Source: Methyloglobulus sp. | GTDB taxonomy: Bacteria > Pseudomonadota > Gammaproteobacteria > Methylococcales > Methylomonadaceae | NCBI GenBank assembly: GCA_013141505.1 | Contig: JABFQX010000009.1 | Span: 79,310-143,309 of the forward strand | Reading direction: 5' to 3' | Length of the DNA stretch: 64,000 nucleotides | In this document: positions 28,430 to 37,914 of the stretch, one piece after another | Numbering within the stretch: the stretch's first letter is position 1 | How the letters are laid out: each line of letters begins with the position of its first letter | Made by a program: the position numbers and the translations under genes | Notes under the pieces: model-generated | Told to the model about the DNA's origin: nothing | Seen by the model: the letters and a program-made list of their open reading frames with translations, nothing else | Database searches by the model: none

Positions 28430-29056
28430 CTAAAGTTTTGCCTTCATCATCATGCTCTGGTTTTTCAGCAAGTCAGCTAATTGCTTGAGTGCTTGCCCCC
28501 TGTGGCTTAGCGCGTTTTTAACATCGGGCATTAATTCAGCCGAAGAACAATTGTGCTCATTTACCCAAAATACCGGGTCATAACCAAAACCGTTGCTGCC
28601 GGTCGGATGAAATAAAATCCGGCCTTCCCAAATACCTTGGGCAATTATCGGAACCGGATCGTTGGCATGCTCGATCAGTACCAGAGCGCAAATAAACCGT
28701 GCGGTACGTTCTGCCATTGGAATACCTTCCATCTCTAATAACAGCTTGTTGACATTATCCTGATCACTGGCAGTTAACCCGGCGTATCGAGCCGAATAAA
28801 TACCCGGCGCACCGCTTAATGCATCCACTGACAGACCGGAATCATCAGCCAATACAGGCAGATGGCAATGTTGGGCAGCGTGTCTGGCTTTGAGCAAGGC
28901 ATTTTCGACAAAGGTTAATCCGGTTTCTTCCGCTTCCGATTGCACAAATCCCGATTGAGGCAATACCTCATAATCAGGCAGCAACGCCTGAATTTCGCGG
29001 ATCTTGCCGGCATTGCTGCTGGCAAGGACGATTTGCGGTTTAGTGTTTGTGTTCAT
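28430..29056 (-). CDS. rdgB: XTP/dITP diphosphatase (RdgB/HAM1)
   Basis: A 208-residue house-cleaning NTPase that hydrolyses dITP, XTP and ITP. Signatures are LASSNAGKIREI at the N-terminus, LADDSGLSVDALSGAPGIYSARYAG near residue 75 and GSNGFGYDPVF near 160. Length is normal for the family. Cytoplasmic. Confidence 0.95.
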   Translation of the reverse strand: MNTNTKPQIVLASSNAGKIREIQALLPDYEVLPQSGFVQSEAEETGLTFVENALLKARHAAQHCHLPVLADDSGLSVDALSGAPGIYSARYAGLTASDQDNVNKLLLEMEGIPMAERTARFICALVLIEHANDPVPIIAQGIWEGRILFHPTGSNGFGYDPVFWVNEHNCSSAELMPDVKNALSHRGQALKQLADLLKNQSMMMKAKL

Positions 29057-29162
29057 AAGCGGGTATTTTACATATTGCGATACCGGGGTGCTTACTTATA
29101 TCAGATACGGAAACTATCTGGGTTTAATCTTCAACGTGAAAATCCGTACCCATTTGCCTATT

Positions 29163-29199
29163 TAAGGGTAGATATGACAACTATCATATCCACCCCTTA
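29163..29199. terminator. Hairpin downstream of the HAF-repeat gene
   Basis: The segments taagggtagatatga and tcatatccaccccttaa form an imperfect inverted repeat with a six-base loop between rdgB and the HAF-repeat gene. It lacks a long T-run, so terminator function is only likely. Confidence 0.4.
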
Positions 29200-29261
29200 A
29201 AGCCATGATTTATCGCCTTTCTGCTGAGAAAGTCGTCTGAAATGGAAAACCCTGTTATGGC

Positions 29262-30401
29262 TTATTGACCACTTGGTTGCTCATGATCATATTCTTTGTC
29301 TTCCCCTTGCTTTTCGACATATTTTTTGCATTGATCCTTATTTTTAAAACCAAACTTTTTCCAGCCGCCTTTTTCGCAGTCCTTCTCATTCTTGGGGTGT
29401 GTCACGGGGGTTGCGATGAAGCCATGTTTCGTACCGATGATACCGGTATTGTAATTACCAACTATTGTGCCATTTGTATTTATGTCGGAAAGCTCAGTGT
29501 CTTTGCTACCAGGCACATCCAAGGTCTTATAAGCGCCTTTGTTGTATACGAAGCCATGATAATTTCCTAAATTATCTTGGTATTGCCCAATGATTTGACC
29601 GACATTGTTTATTTTGGTGGCAACGGTTTCAACGGCACCTGGAAATTCGATCTTTAAAAAAGAACCCCCACTGTATAAAAAACCAAACTTTTTACCAGTA
29701 GAACTTGCAGTTCCAACTACCTGACCTTTAGCGTTGATACTATCGCTATAAAGTTCCGAACCTGGAAAGAATTCACCCCATTCTTTCCAGGGGGGTACAA
29801 TTTTTGTTACATGGTTGTTGCTAATCCTATACAAGAAGAATTCAGGGGCGGAATAGTGTCCCCTAATGCCCATTACAATTACTTGTCCTTGTATGTTAAT
29901 TGCTTCTGCAAAAGCGGCTGAGGGGTATGAATCAATTTTGATTGTTTTTAACTTACCCCCGCTATAAACGAATGGATATATGTAATCGTAACCACTAGCC
30001 GCCCATACCACTCGATATCCAACAGCTTGTCCATTGTTGTTGATAGCTTTAAAAGTGGTGTCTGGGTCAACCAACGTCGAATATTTACCATCGCTGTAGA
30101 TTAAGCCATAGCCATCTTTAGACCCAACCACTACCCCGCTATCATTTATGTCATTCGCCTCTGTGTTTCCGGGCACATCAAGGAACTCTAGTTTGTTACC
30201 ACTGTAAATGAAGGCGTGCCCCCCTAAATAATTGTAGGCCGTACCAACCACCTGATTTTTATTATTTATCGCACTGAGGTGTATAACGTCAGTGCCTGGA
30301 ACATCAATGGTTTTAAGCCTATAAGTTACTGCCCATGTCGGACTTGCAAGAATGATATTTAGCAGAAAGAAGATAATGAGTTTTATGACGTTCATTTGCA
30401 T
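29262..30401 (-). CDS. Secreted HAF-repeat protein
   Basis: A 379-residue protein with a signal peptide and about seven tandem repeats of the HAF type, each with a G.AYNYLGGHAFIYS.G-like strand and an INN.GQVVG turn (e.g. INNKNQVVGTA, INAKGQVVGTA, INNVGQIIGQY). The C-terminal part DCEKGGWKKFGFKNKDQCKKYV is a Cys-containing module often found at the end of secreted proteins in these bacteria. It is probably extracellular; function unknown. Confidence 0.8.
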   Translation of the reverse strand: MQMNVIKLIIFFLLNIILASPTWAVTYRLKTIDVPGTDVIHLSAINNKNQVVGTAYNYLGGHAFIYSGNKLEFLDVPGNTEANDINDSGVVVGSKDGYGLIYSDGKYSTLVDPDTTFKAINNNGQAVGYRVVWAASGYDYIYPFVYSGGKLKTIKIDSYPSAAFAEAINIQGQVIVMGIRGHYSAPEFFLYRISNNHVTKIVPPWKEWGEFFPGSELYSDSINAKGQVVGTASSTGKKFGFLYSGGSFLKIEFPGAVETVATKINNVGQIIGQYQDNLGNYHGFVYNKGAYKTLDVPGSKDTELSDINTNGTIVGNYNTGIIGTKHGFIATPVTHPKNEKDCEKGGWKKFGFKNKDQCKKYVEKQGEDKEYDHEQPSGQ

Positions 30402-30547
30402 AACTCCTAAAGTAATTTAGTGTATGGAGATCTACATTTTTATAGCGTTTTTTATTACGCGTAACGCAATGTCATTATGACTTACAAGTGTTTTCAAGTC
30501 GCATAAATTCTTCAGCAAGGCACAAATATTTTGAAACTTTGGCTCAA

Positions 30548-31099
30548 TCAAGCCAACGGCTCGATGTCCCGGTTTTTAAAGCCCAGCAACGCTTTAAGAC
30601 GGCGTATCGCTGCGCTGGCAAAAACACTTTTCACCCACACTTTTATCTCATGAAGCCGGGTTTTGACATTGATATAAATCGTGCTGGTTTTGATCTTCAT
30701 TAACACCGTTTGTAAGCCGTCGTAACACCATTTGAACCAGGCAAAGGTCATCAGCTTGTCCTGGATGATACGGAAAACCCAAAAGGTGAAAGCGGCAATG
30801 GGAATTTTTGCCGCATAAATAACGGTTGCAAGCAACACTTGGCCTTGGGCGATAAAACCGATGGCGACGATGCTCAAGCCTTCAACAAACGCGAACAACA
30901 ACAGAAAAAAACCGAGTATGGCGTAGCGGTTAAGCCCCTGAAGCAGGATTTCGACTTTCTGGAGAACTTTAAGCCCATGAATAAATTGGTAGATCGGTTC
31001 GGCAATCCGTTCCCAGACCAGTTCTTCCAGGACCAAATAAAGTAACACCAACACTGTCAACAGTGGGTTGGTTAGCTTGAGGAACAATTTTTTAAACAT
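30548..31099 (-). CDS. Hypothetical inner-membrane protein
   Basis: A 183-residue protein with hydrophobic segments at about residues 12-26 (LLTVLVLLYLVLEEL), 60-82 (ILGFFLLLFAFVEGLSIVAI) and 88-112, and a basic cytoplasmic C-terminal tail. No domain recognised. The weak ribosome site leaves the start uncertain. Confidence 0.6.
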   Translation of the reverse strand: MFKKLFLKLTNPLLTVLVLLYLVLEELVWERIAEPIYQFIHGLKVLQKVEILLQGLNRYAILGFFLLLFAFVEGLSIVAIGFIAQGQVLLATVIYAAKIPIAAFTFWVFRIIQDKLMTFAWFKWCYDGLQTVLMKIKTSTIYINVKTRLHEIKVWVKSVFASAAIRRLKALLGFKNRDIEPLA

Positions 31100-31333
31100 G
31101 GGTTGGCTCGCTACGGAAGAATGTTAATGCCAAATAATCTACTGTATTATCTGCGTTTACGGATTAGATAATCTTATTTTAAGGCAGTAAAACCTGCTGA
31201 ATAATTAAGCTAAAACCCTGTATCGCCACTTAATTTAGCATGAAATGTTGCTATCTTTTTTAAGATAACGGTCTTGTGCTTTTACGTGGACAAAAGGGCT
31301 GGTTTTATTGTGCTGACATTAAATAAAAATTCA

Positions 31334-32701
31334 ATGACTAGAAAATTTATACAACACTTGCAAGATATTAACTGGTTTAGCCGGTCATTGTGGATCAAGG
31401 TACATTTAATTCTGGCGCTAAGCGTAGGTTTGGTGTTTGCGCTGCTAGGTTTTACCGGCAGTATTCTAGTTTACCGTGAAGAACTCGATGAATTGCTCAA
31501 TCCACAATTGGTTATCGAAGAACAGCAAGGCGATTATCAATCGCTGGATCAAATCATGGCGGCAGTCCGGGCAGCTCATCCTGATCGGCACGGCGAATGG
31601 ACACTGGAAATGCCGAATTCCAAGCACAGTGCGATGACAGCTTGGTTCGACAAACCTAGGGAGACTTACTTCGAACGCTATGCGCCATTAATGGTGTCAG
31701 TGAATCCTTATACAGCAGAAGTCATAACCAGCCGTTTCTGGGGGCAAACACTGACGACATGGCTGCTTGACCTGCATACCCATCTGCAATTTGACCAAGG
31801 TGGGTGGAAAATAGTCGGCTATTGTAGTTTGCTGCTTATAGTATCGCTGGGTTCTGGACTGTATTTGTGGTGGCCTGGACTGAAGAACCTTCAATCGGCA
31901 ATCCAGATAAAAACCCGATTAGGTTGGGTGAGGTTTTTGTTCGATTTGCATCGGCTGATAGGTCTATTGAGTGCGACAGCCTTGCTATTATTGGCAATTA
32001 CCGGGTTTAACCTAAGTTTTCCATCCATCCTGGAGGATCTATTTGGCGCAACGGGTATGGCGCATGGTGAGACTGGCCGCGTAATCACCAGCACGGCAAA
32101 CCCTAACGACCATCCCACCGTTCTGGAAGCGGCTGAATTCATCGCCCGTGGGCCGTTTGCCAATGCCGATTTGCGTCGGGTTACAACACCTGACGGTAAC
32201 AGTGGCATTTATCGTATTAACTTGCGCCAAAAAGGCGAAATAAACCTGCGCCATCCTTATACGACGGTGTGGGTGGATCGTTGGAGCGGGCAGATAAAAG
32301 AAGTAAGAAATCCGGCTAAATTTGGCACGGGAGAAATATTGATTACCTGGATATGGCCTTTGCATACGGGCGAAGCGCTGGGTTCTGCAGGGAGATTCTG
32401 TTGGTTTTTGGCAGGACAGTCGCTATTTTTCCTGTATGTCAGTGGCTTGGTGCGTTGGCTGCACAAGAAAGGCAAAATCAGGGATAGGAACGTTAATTTT
32501 TTGCCTTCAAAAACAACCCAAACGAAGATAAAAAAATCAACCTACCAACTTCTGCTGGCAATAGACGAATGGATGCTGGCAGGGGTAGAAAAAGCGACTC
32601 CCTACGTGAAGAAAGCGGTTGTTATCTTATCGAAATGGTTGGATCAAGGGCTTATCTATTATCAATCTTATCAATCTTATCAATCACGTAGCAAAAAATA
32701 A
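31334..32701 (+). CDS. PepSY-associated membrane protein
   Basis: About 455 residues with the PepSY_TM layout. A first helix (VHLILALSVGLVFALLGFTGSILVY) is followed by a periplasmic PepSY-like part, a helix pair around residue 170 (VGYCSLLLIVSLGSGLYLWW), another near 215 (LIGLLSATALLLLAITG) and a last helix near 360. Histidines in the helices (DLHTHLQF, DLHRLIG, WPLHTGEALG) fit the heme-coordinating pattern proposed for this family, often linked to iron or siderophore reduction. The tail contains a short SYQ repeat (32660-32686). The ATG at 31334 is the likely start. Confidence 0.8.
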   Translation: MTRKFIQHLQDINWFSRSLWIKVHLILALSVGLVFALLGFTGSILVYREELDELLNPQLVIEEQQGDYQSLDQIMAAVRAAHPDRHGEWTLEMPNSKHSAMTAWFDKPRETYFERYAPLMVSVNPYTAEVITSRFWGQTLTTWLLDLHTHLQFDQGGWKIVGYCSLLLIVSLGSGLYLWWPGLKNLQSAIQIKTRLGWVRFLFDLHRLIGLLSATALLLLAITGFNLSFPSILEDLFGATGMAHGETGRVITSTANPNDHPTVLEAAEFIARGPFANADLRRVTTPDGNSGIYRINLRQKGEINLRHPYTTVWVDRWSGQIKEVRNPAKFGTGEILITWIWPLHTGEALGSAGRFCWFLAGQSLFFLYVSGLVRWLHKKGKIRDRNVNFLPSKTTQTKIKKSTYQLLLAIDEWMLAGVEKATPYVKKAVVILSKWLDQGLIYYQSYQSYQSRSKK

Positions 32702-32729
32702 ATGCCGGATAGATCACTAACCCGGCATT
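32701..32729. terminator. Bidirectional terminator
   Basis: Arms aatgccgg (32701-32708) and ccggcatt (32722-32729), followed by gttt, lie between the convergent PepSY and htpX genes. Confidence 0.6.
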
Positions 32730-32745
32730 GTTTCCTGTCGCTAAA

Positions 32746-33621
32746 TTAACGATTGTTTTGCAAAGCAGCAATGCGTTCTTCTAATGGCGGATGAGTCATA
32801 AACAGCTTTTGGATACCGCCACCATTAATACCGAAAGCGGCAAATTGCCCGGGCAATTCTTCGGCTTCGTGACCTCGCTGCAAGGCACGTAACGCACCGA
32901 CCATTTTGTCACGTCCAGCAAGGCTTGCACCACCAGCATCGGCCTTAAATTCACGACGACGAGAAAACCAGGCGACCAGAATGGACGCAAGAAACCCCAA
33001 GGCAACTTGGGCAATCATTTGCACGATGTAATAGCCCATGCCAAAACCACTGCGTTCATTGTCACCGGATAAGGCACGATCCACGACGTGGCCTATGATG
33101 GTCGCAAAGAAGTAAACGAAGGTATTGAGTACGCCTTGCATCAAGGCCATCGTCACCATATCGCCATTGGCGACGTGGGTTATTTCATGGCCGACCACCG
33201 CTTCAACCTCGTCTGGTTTCATGCTTTGCAGCAACCCAGTGCTGACCGCCACCAAGGCATTGTTTTTGTTCATCCCCGTTGCGAAAGCATTGGCGACAGG
33301 TGCTTGAAAAATGCCAACTTCCGGCATTCCGATCCCGGCTTGCTGGGCTTGTTTAGTGACAACATCAATCAACCATCTTTCGGTCTGGTTTTGTGGCTGG
33401 TCAATCACCTGTACGCCCATTGAACTTTTCGCCATTGTTTTCGACATTGCCAGTGAAATCACCGAGCCAGTCACGCCAATGACTGCTGACATTGCCAACA
33501 AGGAACCCAAATTGATTCCATTAGCACCCATGTAGCCACTTAGGCCGAGTATATTAAATAGGATGCTAATAACAATCATCACGGCGATGTTAGTAGCTAA
33601 AAACAGTAAAATTCGCATCAT
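32746..33621 (-). CDS. htpX: Protease HtpX
   Basis: A 291-residue inner-membrane zinc metalloprotease of family M48. The catalytic HEITH motif (VVGHEITHVANGD near residue 145) and four hydrophobic segments are present. It cleaves misfolded membrane proteins together with FtsH. The ATG complement ends at 33621. Confidence 0.96.
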   Translation of the reverse strand: MMRILLFLATNIAVMIVISILFNILGLSGYMGANGINLGSLLAMSAVIGVTGSVISLAMSKTMAKSSMGVQVIDQPQNQTERWLIDVVTKQAQQAGIGMPEVGIFQAPVANAFATGMNKNNALVAVSTGLLQSMKPDEVEAVVGHEITHVANGDMVTMALMQGVLNTFVYFFATIIGHVVDRALSGDNERSGFGMGYYIVQMIAQVALGFLASILVAWFSRRREFKADAGGASLAGRDKMVGALRALQRGHEAEELPGQFAAFGINGGGIQKLFMTHPPLEERIAALQNNR

Positions 33622-33734
33622 GGTATGGCCTCTTTTGTTGATGGTAGTAAAGCCGTTATGGGGCTGGAATAAATTAATTCAACGTCCGTTAGAATGTTAA
33701 TATTGTTATAAGTTTGGTCAGTGAGGAAAAAATA

Positions 33735-34856
33735 ATGACTTTTGCCAAAACCATCATCCTATCCCTGCTTATTTCTAACACAGCCGGGGCTTTTGCACAA
33801 TCCGATAAGCATCAGGAACTTATAAAAAACCTGCATGTACCGGAAGGTTTTAGATTGACTGTTTTTGCTGAAAACGTAGCCAATGCGCGTAGTTTGGCTT
33901 TGGGTGATAACGGTATTGTATTTGTCGGTACGGGTGCTGAGGGTGCTGTCTATGCTCTGGAAGATAAGGATAAAGACGGTTTTGCCGAACGCCGTTATGA
34001 CATCGCCAACAATTTATACATGCCTAATGGAGTGGCTTACAAGGATGGCTCATTGTATGTCGCGGAGATAAACCGCATTATCCGCTTTGACCACCTTGAT
34101 AAAGCTATTCCTAACCTGCCGAAACCAATGGTGGTCTATGACAAACTGCCTTCAGATAAGCATCACGGCTGGAAATATCTGCGCTTTGGCCCTGATGGCA
34201 AGTTGTACACGGCCATTGGTGCGCCTTGCAATATCTGCAACCCCGATAAGCCGTATGCTTCTTTGCTAAGGTTGAATCGGAATGGCAGTGATTTTGAAAT
34301 CATTGCCACCGGTATCAGAAATACGGTGGGATTCGACTGGCAACCTGAAACCGAAGCCTTATTTTTTACCGACAATGGCCGAGATTTGCTGGGCGATGAT
34401 GTGCCTCCTGAAGAACTCAACCAATGGTCTAAAGTCGGTGAACATTTTGGTTACCCTTACTGCCATGCCGGAAAAGTATCTGACCCTGAGTTCGGTAAAG
34501 AAAAACCGTGCAGCGAATTCACCGCACCCACCTGGACATTTAAAGCTCATATTGCACCGCTGGGCATCAGGTTTTATCGGGGTAACCAGTTTCCTTCACA
34601 TTATAAAAACCAGTTGTTTGTCGCTCAACATGGTTCCTGGAACCGAACTAAACCTGATGGTTATCGCATCGTCTTAGTTCGATTTAAACAAGGCAAACCG
34701 GTCTCTGACGAGGTTTTTATTGACGGGTGGCTACAAAAAGATGACAACACATTAGGACGACCAGTGGATATTCTGGAAATGCCGGACGGCAGTTTGTTGA
34801 TTTCCGATGACCAAACAGGCATTATCTATAAGGTTGAATATCAAGGTAAATCATGA
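33735..34856 (+). CDS. Secreted PQQ-type sugar/sorbosone dehydrogenase-like protein
   Basis: About 373 residues with a signal peptide (TIILSLLISNTAGAFA) and a soluble glucose/sorbosone dehydrogenase-type six-bladed propeller. LHVPEGFRLTVFAENVANARSLA is the family opening, and ATGIRNTVGFDWQP and HGSWNRTKPDGYRIV are conserved strands. CNIC near residue 165 may form a disulfide. The substrate is unknown. The start follows GAGGA. It overlaps nudF by four bases. Confidence 0.8.
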   Translation: MTFAKTIILSLLISNTAGAFAQSDKHQELIKNLHVPEGFRLTVFAENVANARSLALGDNGIVFVGTGAEGAVYALEDKDKDGFAERRYDIANNLYMPNGVAYKDGSLYVAEINRIIRFDHLDKAIPNLPKPMVVYDKLPSDKHHGWKYLRFGPDGKLYTAIGAPCNICNPDKPYASLLRLNRNGSDFEIIATGIRNTVGFDWQPETEALFFTDNGRDLLGDDVPPEELNQWSKVGEHFGYPYCHAGKVSDPEFGKEKPCSEFTAPTWTFKAHIAPLGIRFYRGNQFPSHYKNQLFVAQHGSWNRTKPDGYRIVLVRFKQGKPVSDEVFIDGWLQKDDNTLGRPVDILEMPDGSLLISDDQTGIIYKVEYQGKS

Positions 34857-35446
34857 AAAAACAATTTGAAGTTATCAAGAAAGATGTCGTTTATAACGGC
34901 TTTTATCAGATGGAAAAATACTATCTCAGACATACTTTATTCAACGGCGGCTGGAGCAACGAAATGAGCCGTGAGTTGTTCCGACGCACCAATTGCGTGG
35001 CGGTACTACTGTACGATCCCGATACTGATAAAGTCGTATTGATTGAGCAATTCCGCATCGGCGCCGCTGCCAACAACAGCGAGCGCGCCTGGTTAGTGGA
35101 AATTGTCGCCGGTGCCATTGATGAAGGCGAAACACCCGAGCAAGTCGCCCACCGGGAATCAAAGGAAGAAGCGGGTTGTGATATTCTGGAACTCACCCTC
35201 ATCAACCGCTTTTACACCACACCAGGCGGATCATCTGAGCAGATTAGCCTATTCTACGGCAGGGTTAACAGCACCCAGATCGGCGGAATTCATGGCCTCG
35301 ACCATGAAGATGAAGACATTCTGGTGTATGCCGTTCCGTTCGAAGAAGCGTACCAGATGCTGGAGGACGGCGGGATAGAATCCGGCATTCCGATTATTGC
35401 GCTTCAGTGGCTGGCGTTGCATCGGGATGGGTTACGGAAAGGTTAA
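34853..35446 (+). CDS. nudF: ADP-ribose pyrophosphatase (Nudix)
   Basis: A 197-residue Nudix hydrolase. The Nudix box is GAIDEGETPEQVAHRESKEEAG near residue 90, and the N-terminal dimerisation part and the C-terminal EDILVYAVPFEEA match NudF-type enzymes that split ADP-ribose. It overlaps the preceding dehydrogenase gene (ATGA), so translation is coupled. Confidence 0.9.
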   Translation: MKKQFEVIKKDVVYNGFYQMEKYYLRHTLFNGGWSNEMSRELFRRTNCVAVLLYDPDTDKVVLIEQFRIGAAANNSERAWLVEIVAGAIDEGETPEQVAHRESKEEAGCDILELTLINRFYTTPGGSSEQISLFYGRVNSTQIGGIHGLDHEDEDILVYAVPFEEAYQMLEDGGIESGIPIIALQWLALHRDGLRKG

Positions 35447-35458
35447 TTTGTATGTAAA

Positions 35459-35489
35459 AAGCCTTGTCCAGATCGACTGGACAAGGCTT
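35459..35489 (-). terminator. Strong terminator between nudF and the ThuA-like gene
   Basis: Perfect 13-bp arms (35459-35471 and 35477-35489) with a five-base loop. On the minus strand the hairpin runs straight into TTTTT, so it ends the unknown 542-residue gene; it can also stop nudF read-through. Confidence 0.85.
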
Positions 35490-35520
35490 GAATTGTTGCT
35501 ACTGAATAGATATTTTAAGG

Positions 35521-37149
35521 TTATTCCACACCATTCTGACAATCGTGTTCAAACTGCTTTCGGATGGCTTTCAGTTGTTTTAACCCGGATTTTAAACGTC
35601 GATGCTCGCCATCAAGCAGTGTTTTTACGGCTTCTAGCGCACTCATACGTACCCGTTCTGCGCCGAACTCTTGATGAATTTCGTCGAGTGACTCTATTTG
35701 GCTGAAGCCGAGCAATGCGCCGCCCAGCGCCGCTTGTGCAAGCTGTCGTGGCGGAATTGGCCAATGCGGCATGGGCGCATCGTCAGGACCGGGATCTGGG
35801 CCAGGACTAGGGTCGCCCCAAGGCCCCCAAGGTAAAGGGATTACTTCGGGAATCACTATATTGATCAGTTCGATTAACGTGCAAGGAGGATATATGCGCA
35901 GGGCGTATTCCCATGCATAAGCGCCTATCAGCGATGGCGAACCATTGCCGCTCTCAAGAACTTCGCGGACATGATGGCTCATTGCGAGATTCGCCACCAA
36001 CGCGTTGAATTGCAGAAACCTACCCACTCCGGGTGACAGCCAATGGACTATATTTTTGAAATACTGGTCGATTTGACTCAGGATACGCTGCCCATTGGCC
36101 GATGCCGTGAAACCTTTGCTCCACAGGGATGCCCGTGGATCATTAAAACCTGGACGGTTGGCGGCATTATCGCCAATCAGGTTGATGTCAAAAAAATGAT
36201 GCCAAGTCGAGTGGACAACAACCCGTCCGACCCCGGATCTGTGGCCATCATAAGCGCCAATCGTACCCGTCCAGCGCGGCGTGGATGCACCTGAATCACC
36301 GGTATGGATGCCGTGCATCACTTCCGGATCGGCGCGGCCTGTTGTCCAACCCCAGGCGACCACTTCCGGTGAAGTCCGATTGCCATTTTTATCCTTGGGA
36401 TATTCCTCAAAGTTTAAGCCGTCGACGCTCATTTTTGCGTCAAGCATGGTTGGGACAAGAACTTCACCTTCATGCATGTGATCCGGAAACTCTTTGATCA
36501 CGCCTGACGGGCTACACAACAAAGGATGCGGGTAAACCTCCCGAAACCATCTACGGCGGGACCATTCATACATTTTTAGGCGGAGCACCTGAGGAATGTC
36601 ATCAGATTGGTTTTCAAAGACTACGACATCATTGGCATCTGGTCTGGTCGTATCAACACGGTCAAGCCCTAACGCCGGTGGCGGTGACTGCCAATGGCGC
36701 ATGGACCGCACTCGAGGGAGCGCGCCAGCCAATGCGGAGCCAAGCCCTTCATGGTCGCCGGTCGCAAAAACACCGCCGCCCTGATTCATGAATGCGGCTA
36801 TGGCGGCTTGTTCGTGAACTGGAAGAACTCCAGTGTCATATCCTAGCAACCATATCTGATCGTAATTGTTTAGGTTATGCTCGTGGAATTTAAAATTCTC
36901 AATAACGCCCGGAGCGGTTAACGGGTCGGTTCCCCGATGCGCCTTGGTGACTGCGCCCACCTGCCCCAGTACGCCGATGAGGTGGCTCATGCCAAAATAA
37001 TCTTCGTTCAGATTGCGCGGGTCATGCTCCGGCCCGAACGATACGATGGTGTCGGTCACGACAAGAATATCAATCCTTAACCAATGCAAAATAAATTCAG
37101 ATAACTTTTGGTTTGTCTCCAATTTGGCGACATCTGACCAGATAGTCAT
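35521..37149 (-). CDS. Unknown ThuA/GATase-like protein
   Basis: A 542-residue cytoplasmic protein (no signal peptide) I do not recognise as a named family. Residues about 85-145 look like a class I glutamine-amidotransferase/ThuA-like fold: YDQIWLLGYDTGVLPVHEQAAIAAFMNQGGGVFATGDHEGLG. A second block near residue 300 reads GVGRVVVHSTWHHFFDINLIG, the matching closing strand. A proline-rich linker (PWGDPSPGPDPGPDD) near 465 leads to a helical, basic C-terminal tail. The start has a strong GGGAGG site. It is a single gene in an accessory region. Confidence 0.6.
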   Translation of the reverse strand: MTIWSDVAKLETNQKLSEFILHWLRIDILVVTDTIVSFGPEHDPRNLNEDYFGMSHLIGVLGQVGAVTKAHRGTDPLTAPGVIENFKFHEHNLNNYDQIWLLGYDTGVLPVHEQAAIAAFMNQGGGVFATGDHEGLGSALAGALPRVRSMRHWQSPPPALGLDRVDTTRPDANDVVVFENQSDDIPQVLRLKMYEWSRRRWFREVYPHPLLCSPSGVIKEFPDHMHEGEVLVPTMLDAKMSVDGLNFEEYPKDKNGNRTSPEVVAWGWTTGRADPEVMHGIHTGDSGASTPRWTGTIGAYDGHRSGVGRVVVHSTWHHFFDINLIGDNAANRPGFNDPRASLWSKGFTASANGQRILSQIDQYFKNIVHWLSPGVGRFLQFNALVANLAMSHHVREVLESGNGSPSLIGAYAWEYALRIYPPCTLIELINIVIPEVIPLPWGPWGDPSPGPDPGPDDAPMPHWPIPPRQLAQAALGGALLGFSQIESLDEIHQEFGAERVRMSALEAVKTLLDGEHRRLKSGLKQLKAIRKQFEHDCQNGVE

Positions 37150-37221
37150 GACACACCTCCCGCTAACACTACTACAAGTCGATTGGTTACGACTGGCGCT
37201 AGAAGATTAACTTCCTGCATC

Positions 37222-37461
37222 TCAACTGTTGTTTGTATTTTTGCCATTTCTGCTTTCTCCATTAAAGTTTCCGGCCAAGGAAACAATTAAACAGGCTTTA
37301 TCCAAAATAAAGCCTGATCCATCGCTCAACTCAGGGTGGCCTAAGTCAACAATATAGCTACAGAGTACATCCAGGTAAAAATTGATAATGTGATTTTTTG
37401 CACTTAGTTTATGTGAGGTATTACCCTCGTATACATGGCGCATCAAATCATAAGCTAGCAT
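37222..37461 (-). CDS. Hypothetical 79-residue protein
   Basis: A short frame upstream of, and in the same direction as, the ThuA-like gene (73-base gap). It contains FYLDVLCSYIVDLGHPELSDGSGF. There is no clear ribosome site and no known domain. It may be a small partner of the larger gene or may not be a gene. Confidence 0.35.
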   Translation of the reverse strand: MLAYDLMRHVYEGNTSHKLSAKNHIINFYLDVLCSYIVDLGHPELSDGSGFILDKACLIVSLAGNFNGESRNGKNTNNS

Positions 37462-37870
37462 TAGCAAATGCTGCCATTTTAGGTGGATGTGGGCAAGTCT
37501 TTCTTCGGTAAGGCAGGTAGCGAATTATTCTTTCAGCTTTTTGCTTTTCCGATCAGGATGGGTTTTGGTAAATTGCCTGCTATCGTTACTTTAAAACCGA
37601 AACCAAGCAAGCTGCTCTTCAAATTCCCATGAGTTCAATGGGCATGGTTCAAACATAGCCGGGTTGTTTTATACAGCGAAGGTAAAAGTAATAATTTACG
37701 TGCCAAGGTTGTGGCCAGCCTCTTAGTAGAGGATTAAATTTGTGTTTTTTGATCAACTTGTCAACTTCATCTTCATAACGGTGATCTGTATGTATTTTGG
37801 ACTGACAAACCTAGGTTTATCACTCCGCCTTATATCAAGTCGCAGATTTCCACTACCAACCACTTAATGC
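37462..37870. other. Gene-free region between the small ORF and the mtoX cluster
   Basis: About 400 bases with no convincing ORF or RNA. Confidence 0.4.
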
Positions 37871-37907
37871 CCTATCGTTCCCACGACGGCAGCGTGGGAA
37901 CGATAGG
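37871..37907. repeat. Perfect hairpin downstream of mtoX
   Basis: Arms cctatcgttcccacg (37871-37885) and cgtgggaacgatagg (37893-37907) lie seven bases past the mtoX stop. There is no T-run. The arms (gttccca... tgggaac) resemble a repeat also seen near 49865 and 51710, so it may be a dispersed repeat that also protects or ends the transcript. Confidence 0.7.
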
Positions 37908-37914
37908 TTAACAA

